From positions 1 to 41,748 of IMG/VR virus record IMGVR_UViG_3300043411_000559: DNA of 41,748 nucleotides; one strand, 5' to 3'. Source of the stretch: a virus. Within the stretch, counting starts at the first letter, position 1. The number at the start of each line of letters is the position of its first letter. Positions 38,553 through 41,748 of this stretch are shown here, one piece after another. The translations under genes and the position numbers were made by a program. The notes beneath the pieces are model-generated. The model saw only the letters and a list, made by a program, of their open reading frames with translations, was not told the DNA's origin and ran no database searches.

Positions 38553-39041
38553 CTACCTAACCCACCAAACGTCTCCATAGTTCATAGAGGACGTCCGCTC
38601 TGCCACGGCATCAAAGTAATGGCTATCGACCACACCCAAATCACTCAACCGAGCCAAAAGGGAATTGCGTCGATCCATAAGATCCTTCATCAGACTGGTC
38701 AGAAGGTTAGCCGACTGTTGAGTTTCGTATTCGACAGGGCCAGCTACAGCACGGAAACCAGTCTTCACGTTAGTCAAGTAGTTCTTCAACATCTTGAAGC
38801 CAGCGTAGATCACGATAAGCTGCTGCAACTCACGGATCAGGTCCGTGTCGCCAGAGACGGGCGTTATTGAACCGTCCGACTCCGTGTACCCTTCGATCAA
38901 GCCGTCGAGTGTTGTTTCCCAAAACGCGTCTTGAAGATAACCCAAATAGTCATCTTCCACAGCATCAGGAAACAAAGTGCTGCCAGGCGGATTTACCTCA
39001 CGCTGAACAGACTCAATGAGATCACCCAAATCTACGGCCAT
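38553..39041 (-). CDS. Head-tail adaptor (connector) protein (162 aa)
   Basis: The mostly helical protein (LGDLIESVQREVNPPGSTLF, DDYLGYLQDAFWETTLDGLI, then LIRELQQLIVIYAGFKMLKN and TQQSANLLTSLMKDLMDRR) matches the all-helical head-tail adaptor type (HK97 gp6-like) that binds the portal ring. It is the first of the connector cluster. GGAGG lies 8 bases before the ATG. A 72-base gap upstream holds one copy of the conserved 21-nt element. Confidence 0.7.
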   Translation of the reverse strand: MAVDLGDLIESVQREVNPPGSTLFPDAVEDDYLGYLQDAFWETTLDGLIEGYTESDGSITPVSGDTDLIRELQQLIVIYAGFKMLKNYLTNVKTGFRAVAGPVEYETQQSANLLTSLMKDLMDRRNSLLARLSDLGVVDSHYFDAVAERTSSMNYGDVWWVR

Positions 39042-39092
39042 AGTCTAACCCTCCAAGATAGGGTATCGACTACCCGTCACGCCAGATTAACA

Positions 39093-39113
39093 TTTCCTAT
39101 AGTTTGCTATCCA
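39093..39113 (-). promoter_or_regulatory. Conserved 21-nt element, copy upstream of the connector genes
   Basis: On the minus strand this reads TGGATAGCAAACTATAGGAAA, with an exact short dyad (ATAG-CAAA-CTAT). It shares 14 of 21 bases with the copy before the major tail gene. It lies just after the stop codon of the small zinc protein, 52 bases before the connector start. Promoter or operator function is inferred. Confidence 0.45.
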
Positions 39114-39275
39114 CTACCAGAAGAGGTCCAAAAACTCCATGACCTCAGAGAAACACTTGCGACACAAATGATACTTGTCGATACGCAACATGTTATCGCG
39201 AGCGGGAGGACTGATCAACAGTCCCCCCAACTCGTTCAACTCGTCACCGCACTTACAACAATCAACACGGATCAT
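39114..39275 (-). CDS. Small zinc-ribbon protein of the head cluster (53 aa)
   Basis: The ATG at 39275 overlaps the stop of the head gene (ATGA), and TAG closes it at 39114. The product (MIRVDCCKCGDELNELGG at the N terminus, then KYHLCRKCFSEVMEFLDLFW at the end) has two CxxC pairs about 30 residues apart, a clear zinc ribbon. Small zinc proteins are unusual in a head-tail cluster. It could be a regulator or assembly factor. The family is not recognised. Confidence 0.68.
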   Translation of the reverse strand: MIRVDCCKCGDELNELGGLLISPPARDNMLRIDKYHLCRKCFSEVMEFLDLFW

Positions 39276-39817
39276 CTAGGTGTCGAAGCGGTGAAGTTAC
39301 CCAACTCTCTAGTCAGATCGTCACGCTTAACCCCAACCCTCGGACCCGTAGTATCTTCCGCCACATCTGAACTCTCAGTCAACGACTCAATCTGCTTACG
39401 GATCGTAGCGACCTGCTTCACAGTAGCGTTCACATCGTCATCCTCAGACAAAGCCAACAAACGGTTCAAAGTGATCGTATTGCTGATCTCCTTAACCTTC
39501 GTATCGAAAGTCTTCCAATGGGCCTTAAACAAGCCGCGCAGATCCGACTCACCCATCAAATTGGGATTCGACGCAATCTCCTGGGTATCTTCAGTACCTT
39601 CAAGAAGTCGCACCGGAGTCAAATGTCCGTTAGAGAAAATGTCGAGATCCGCACTAGCAGCCTTCTCCTGATTGATCTGTCGTTCATCCGGCGTCAAATG
39701 CACCGCCATATCAGGACGAACCAACTCGTTACGAAGCTCGCCACGGCGATCAAACTTCAAAACACCGATCCGGCCCCTTGTACTATTCTTCCACGTCTCT
39801 AGATCTGTTGCAGCCAC
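39272..39817 (-). CDS. Head-region protein (181 aa)
   Basis: The GTG at 39817 opens a hydrophilic protein with an N-terminal stretch RGRIGVLKFDRRGELRNELV and a helical remainder (DTKVKEISNTITLNRLLALS, ATVKQVATIRKQIESLTESS). It begins after the capsid gene, terminator and inserted nuclease, and is driven by its own extended -10 promoter. Genes in this place in actinophages are usually structural orphans. The function is not recognised. Confidence 0.6.
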   Translation of the reverse strand: MAATDLETWKNSTRGRIGVLKFDRRGELRNELVRPDMAVHLTPDERQINQEKAASADLDIFSNGHLTPVRLLEGTEDTQEIASNPNLMGESDLRGLFKAHWKTFDTKVKEISNTITLNRLLALSEDDDVNATVKQVATIRKQIESLTESSDVAEDTTGPRVGVKRDDLTRELGNFTASTPR

Positions 39818-39847
39818 GTTCTATCCCCATCTCCTAGTAACCTCATG

Positions 39848-40312
39848 TTAGTATAGCACAATGTTATCCGTTGATTCCAAATAGTCTGCCGCTGTCCGCA
39901 GCAGGAGCGGACTGTCGGATAACTGACCGATCGCAGAATTGCAAGTTCTACACAGCAAACCCCTGACAATGCCAGTATCGTGACAATGGTCAACCACTAA
40001 ACGATCTGCTGGCACACAACGGCATATTCTACACTTGCCAGACTGAGTTTCTACAATCTGCTCATAGTCCGTTTCGGTTAACCCATACTTGGCAAGAGTA
40101 TAACGCCTAGACTTTTCCCTATCCCAAGCCCGCACCCTCTCCCTGTTCTTGTCTCTGTAAGCCTTTTGACGACGGTTAACATGATCTTTATTGTCCAACC
40201 TGTATTGCTTGAAACAAGATCGACACCAAAAATTTAATCCATCCTTTGAAGCCATACGCTTAGCAAACTCAGACTTATCTCTGTCCGTATTACACCGACT
40301 ACACCGTTTCAC
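39848..40312 (-). CDS. Endonuclease VII-like HNH homing nuclease (copy 4)
   Basis: The 154-residue protein has an N-terminal knuckle (CSRCNTDRDKSEFAKR...CRSCFKQY), a basic helix (NRRQKAYRDKNRERVRAW), then YGLTETDYEQIVETQSG, CRICRC, VVDHCHDTGIVRGLLCRTCN and a final helix. The HDH core reads DHCHD here, so Cys replaces the usual Asp of DHDHE in the other copies. GTG 40312 has AAGGAG 8 bases upstream. It lies among head genes, after the capsid terminator, and its 3' end carries the promoter of the next gene. It is probably an inserted homing gene. Confidence 0.87.
   Translation of the reverse strand: MKRCSRCNTDRDKSEFAKRMASKDGLNFWCRSCFKQYRLDNKDHVNRRQKAYRDKNRERVRAWDREKSRRYTLAKYGLTETDYEQIVETQSGKCRICRCVPADRLVVDHCHDTGIVRGLLCRTCNSAIGQLSDSPLLLRTAADYLESTDNIVLY
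39850..39858 (-). promoter_or_regulatory. Extended -10 promoter inside the end of the inserted nuclease gene
   Basis: The minus strand reads TGCTATACT, a near-perfect extended -10, overlapping the last codons of the endonuclease VII-like gene. The start point would be near 39843, 26 bases before the head gene GTG, with an AGGAG in the leader. It follows the capsid terminator and so restores transcription. Confidence 0.65.
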
Positions 40313-40332
40313 TACGTATACTCCTTAGTCCT

Positions 40333-40360
40333 AAAAGAAGGGGGGATTGCTCCCCCCTTC
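40333..40360 (-). terminator. Strong intrinsic terminator after the major capsid gene
   Basis: A perfect 10-bp stem (GAAGGGGGGA/TCCCCCCTTC) with a 4-base loop is followed on the minus strand by TTTT. It lies 42 bases after the capsid stop codon and should end most capsid transcripts. Confidence 0.9.
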
Positions 40361-40402
40361 CCTTAAGTGTCCAACTGGATGAACAGGGTAACTAGTACCC
40401 TA

Positions 40403-41362
40403 TCAAGCCGGTTGTGATGTATCAACGATGCGCCTCAGCCTCTCGGGCCGATGAACAACGCCACCGAAATCACGCCGTGCCAGATAGTGCCAGTACCAGT
40501 TATCCTGCTCAACGAATTCCTTCGAAAGCAATCCACCCCAAAAGGCGAACTTCGATGCGTCGTTGGAAACGACATACATCTCGTTAGCTGGGAAGAAGGA
40601 AACGTCCTGATCATCCTTGTAGTTCCGAAGAGTGATGATGCGGGCGCCACGGTAAGTACCGAGGACTCCACGCTGAACCATCTGCTCGTTGGTCTCAGGG
40701 ATGAAACCGGAACCGTTGTTGCTGGTTCCTAGAAGCTCGTCCTGAATCTGGTCAGTCATAGTCGAGCGGCCGATGATCGACAACTCGAACGACTTGGACT
40801 CGTCACGAACCTCACGGAGAGCCGTGTTCAAGCTGTCCAGAGATACACCGCTTGCGCTGATGTAGTAATCCGAACCGCTAGGAACAGCAGCCTGGAACAA
40901 ACGGAGAACACGGAGGTTAACCTCTGCGTCCAACCGCTGAATACCGAGATCCACAAGCGTGGTCTGAGTCTCTGCGAAGTTCGTCCGCAGCTTATCCTCA
41001 AACTCGAAAACGTGGAAACCGATCGTGTCACGAGGTAGCTCCATGACCTGAGCCTTGAGGTTGCTCGCTTCGATGTAACCACCGCGTGCGACCCAAAATG
41101 CCCGTAGACCACGAACTTCCTTCACGAAAACTCGACCATCAAACGGAGCGTTCTCCGTGTTGGCAATCAAGCTCAAAAGATTCTCGTGCTGGAACCCCTC
41201 ATAGATTGTCTCAGTCAACTGCTGAGCCATCTCACGCCGCCAAGCCGGGTCATCCCAGTTGTCAGCGGCATCCTTGTTAACCAGTGCGACCTGAGCGCGA
41301 AGTTCTGCTCGTTCTTCGTCTGTCCGGCCATACTGGTCTACCATTGTAGAATTCGTTGTCAC
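40403..41362 (-). CDS. Major capsid protein (HK97-fold type)
   Basis: The 319-residue protein has an N-terminal helical arm (residues 1-60), a strand pair (GRVFVKEVRGLRAFWVARGG) and an E-loop-like region (MELPRDTIGFHVFEFEDKLR). P- and A-domain elements include the spine helix stretch AEVNLRVLRLFQAAVP and a C-terminal part with RGARIITLRNYKDD and EQDNWYWHYLARRDFGGVVH. The pattern matches capsid proteins of actinophages. No protease domain is fused to it. It starts at GTG 41362 behind AAGGGGGGG and is followed by the strongest terminator of the window, fitting the most abundant virion protein. Confidence 0.85.
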   Translation of the reverse strand: MTTNSTMVDQYGRTDEERAELRAQVALVNKDAADNWDDPAWRREMAQQLTETIYEGFQHENLLSLIANTENAPFDGRVFVKEVRGLRAFWVARGGYIEASNLKAQVMELPRDTIGFHVFEFEDKLRTNFAETQTTLVDLGIQRLDAEVNLRVLRLFQAAVPSGSDYYISASGVSLDSLNTALREVRDESKSFELSIIGRSTMTDQIQDELLGTSNNGSGFIPETNEQMVQRGVLGTYRGARIITLRNYKDDQDVSFFPANEMYVVSNDASKFAFWGGLLSKEFVEQDNWYWHYLARRDFGGVVHRPERLRRIVDTSQPA

Positions 41363-41376
41363 TGTTTCACCCCCCC

Positions 41377-41748
41377 TTAGAACGTGAATCTAGCTTCGAC
41401 TTCACCACGGTCGAGATCGACCTTGGTGACTACCAACCAGCCGTTAGCGGCGGTAGATGTTTCGCCCCAATACCCTGCGGTATCGTTGCCTGGACCCGGC
41501 GTAAGGTAATCCCCTACTGCCAGTGTTGATGTTGCACCAAGTCCGCCAACAATCACACGACCTTCATAGTCACGTGTGTTGAGGAAGGTCTCATCATCAG
41601 TGTTGCGGAAAACGACCTTCACCGTTGTACCCGAAACAACCTGAACGTTCTTACCCGCTGGGGCAGTGTCCTTGTCGCTGTAGGTAGTCAACGCTTCGTC
41701 GTCACCAGCAAAAGCCGCTGGACCGTTCTCGTAAACGAGAATTCCACC
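41377..41748 (-). CDS. Head protein, possible decoration protein (cut by window edge)
   Basis: The frame is open to the window edge, so the start lies beyond 41748. At least 123 residues are visible, ending GGWLVVTKVDLDRGEVEARFTF-like strands (NGWLVVTKVDLDRGEVEARF). The visible part is beta-rich (NVQVVSGTTVKVVFRNTDDE, EGRVIVGGLGATSTLAVGDY). It lies directly before the major capsid gene, where the head decoration protein (lambda gpD-like) often lies. The decoration role is inferred from position and fold impression. Confidence 0.6.
   Translation of the reverse strand, partial: GGILVYENGPAAFAGDDEALTTYSDKDTAPAGKNVQVVSGTTVKVVFRNTDDETFLNTRDYEGRVIVGGLGATSTLAVGDYLTPGPGNDTAGYWGETSTAANGWLVVTKVDLDRGEVEARFTF

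Overview
The window is about 41.7 kb of a double-stranded DNA tailed phage (siphovirus type) that infects an actinobacterium. The evidence is the gene set: a WhiB-family regulator, a Cas4-like nuclease next to a Sak4-like ATPase, a zinc/TOPRIM primase-helicase, an HK97-type capsid gene, a 2063-residue tape measure protein, and an M15-peptidase/PG-binding lysin. GTG, TTG and apparently leaderless starts also fit such a host. The tail-tip repeats resemble repeats of secreted actinobacterial proteins, so an aquatic actinobacterium (perhaps Acidimicrobiia) is possible, but that is only inference. No integrase and no CRISPR array were seen. Both window edges cut genes.

Left arm, plus strand (1-5659). 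It carries five tRNA genes (Thr-CGT, Leu-GAG, Arg-TCT, Gln-CTG, Gln-TTG), a glutamine-dependent NAD+ synthetase, a NADAR-family protein, two HNH nucleases, a calcineurin-like phosphoesterase and a string of tiny, overlapping orphan genes. Three coding regions end inside a tRNA gene. The NAD+ synthetase/NADAR pair suggests NAD+ maintenance and removal of ADP-ribose modifications during infection.

Replication and nucleotide region, minus strand (18337 down to 5634). A strong extended -10 promoter at 18337-18309 starts a dense operon, with most genes coupled by stop/start overlaps. It runs through an orphan protein, an XRE repressor-like protein, Cas4-like nuclease, Sak4-like ATPase, an ssDNA-binding-like protein, a terminator, a phosphoribosyltransferase, primase-helicase, WhiB, a DNA methyltransferase, dCMP deaminase, an HAD nucleotidase and dNMP kinase. 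Free-standing nucleases (three endonuclease VII-like, one HNH, one LAGLIDADG) sit at the gene joints. The operon converges on the left arm at 5634-5659.

Structural and lysis region, minus strand (41748 down to 18321). The order is decoration-like protein (partial), major capsid protein with a strong terminator, an endonuclease VII-like gene, head-tail connectors, major tail protein with terminator and new promoter, tail assembly chaperones with a GGGAAAA slippery site, and tape measure protein. Next come the tail-tip proteins. These carry several adhesion-type modules: a discoidin-like region, GYW/FGD repeats, a second propeller-like protein, FN3-like repeats and LamG halves. The lysis block follows: holin candidate, lysin, a membrane protein that looks like it carries a PAS domain, and a small membrane protein.

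The most unusual items are the PAS-like membrane protein in the lysis block, the host-like repeat modules in the tail tip, the rearranged LamG gene, the NadE/NADAR pair, the coding-region/tRNA overlaps, eight homing-type nucleases in 42 kb, and a conserved 21-nt element in the two longest gaps of the head-tail region.
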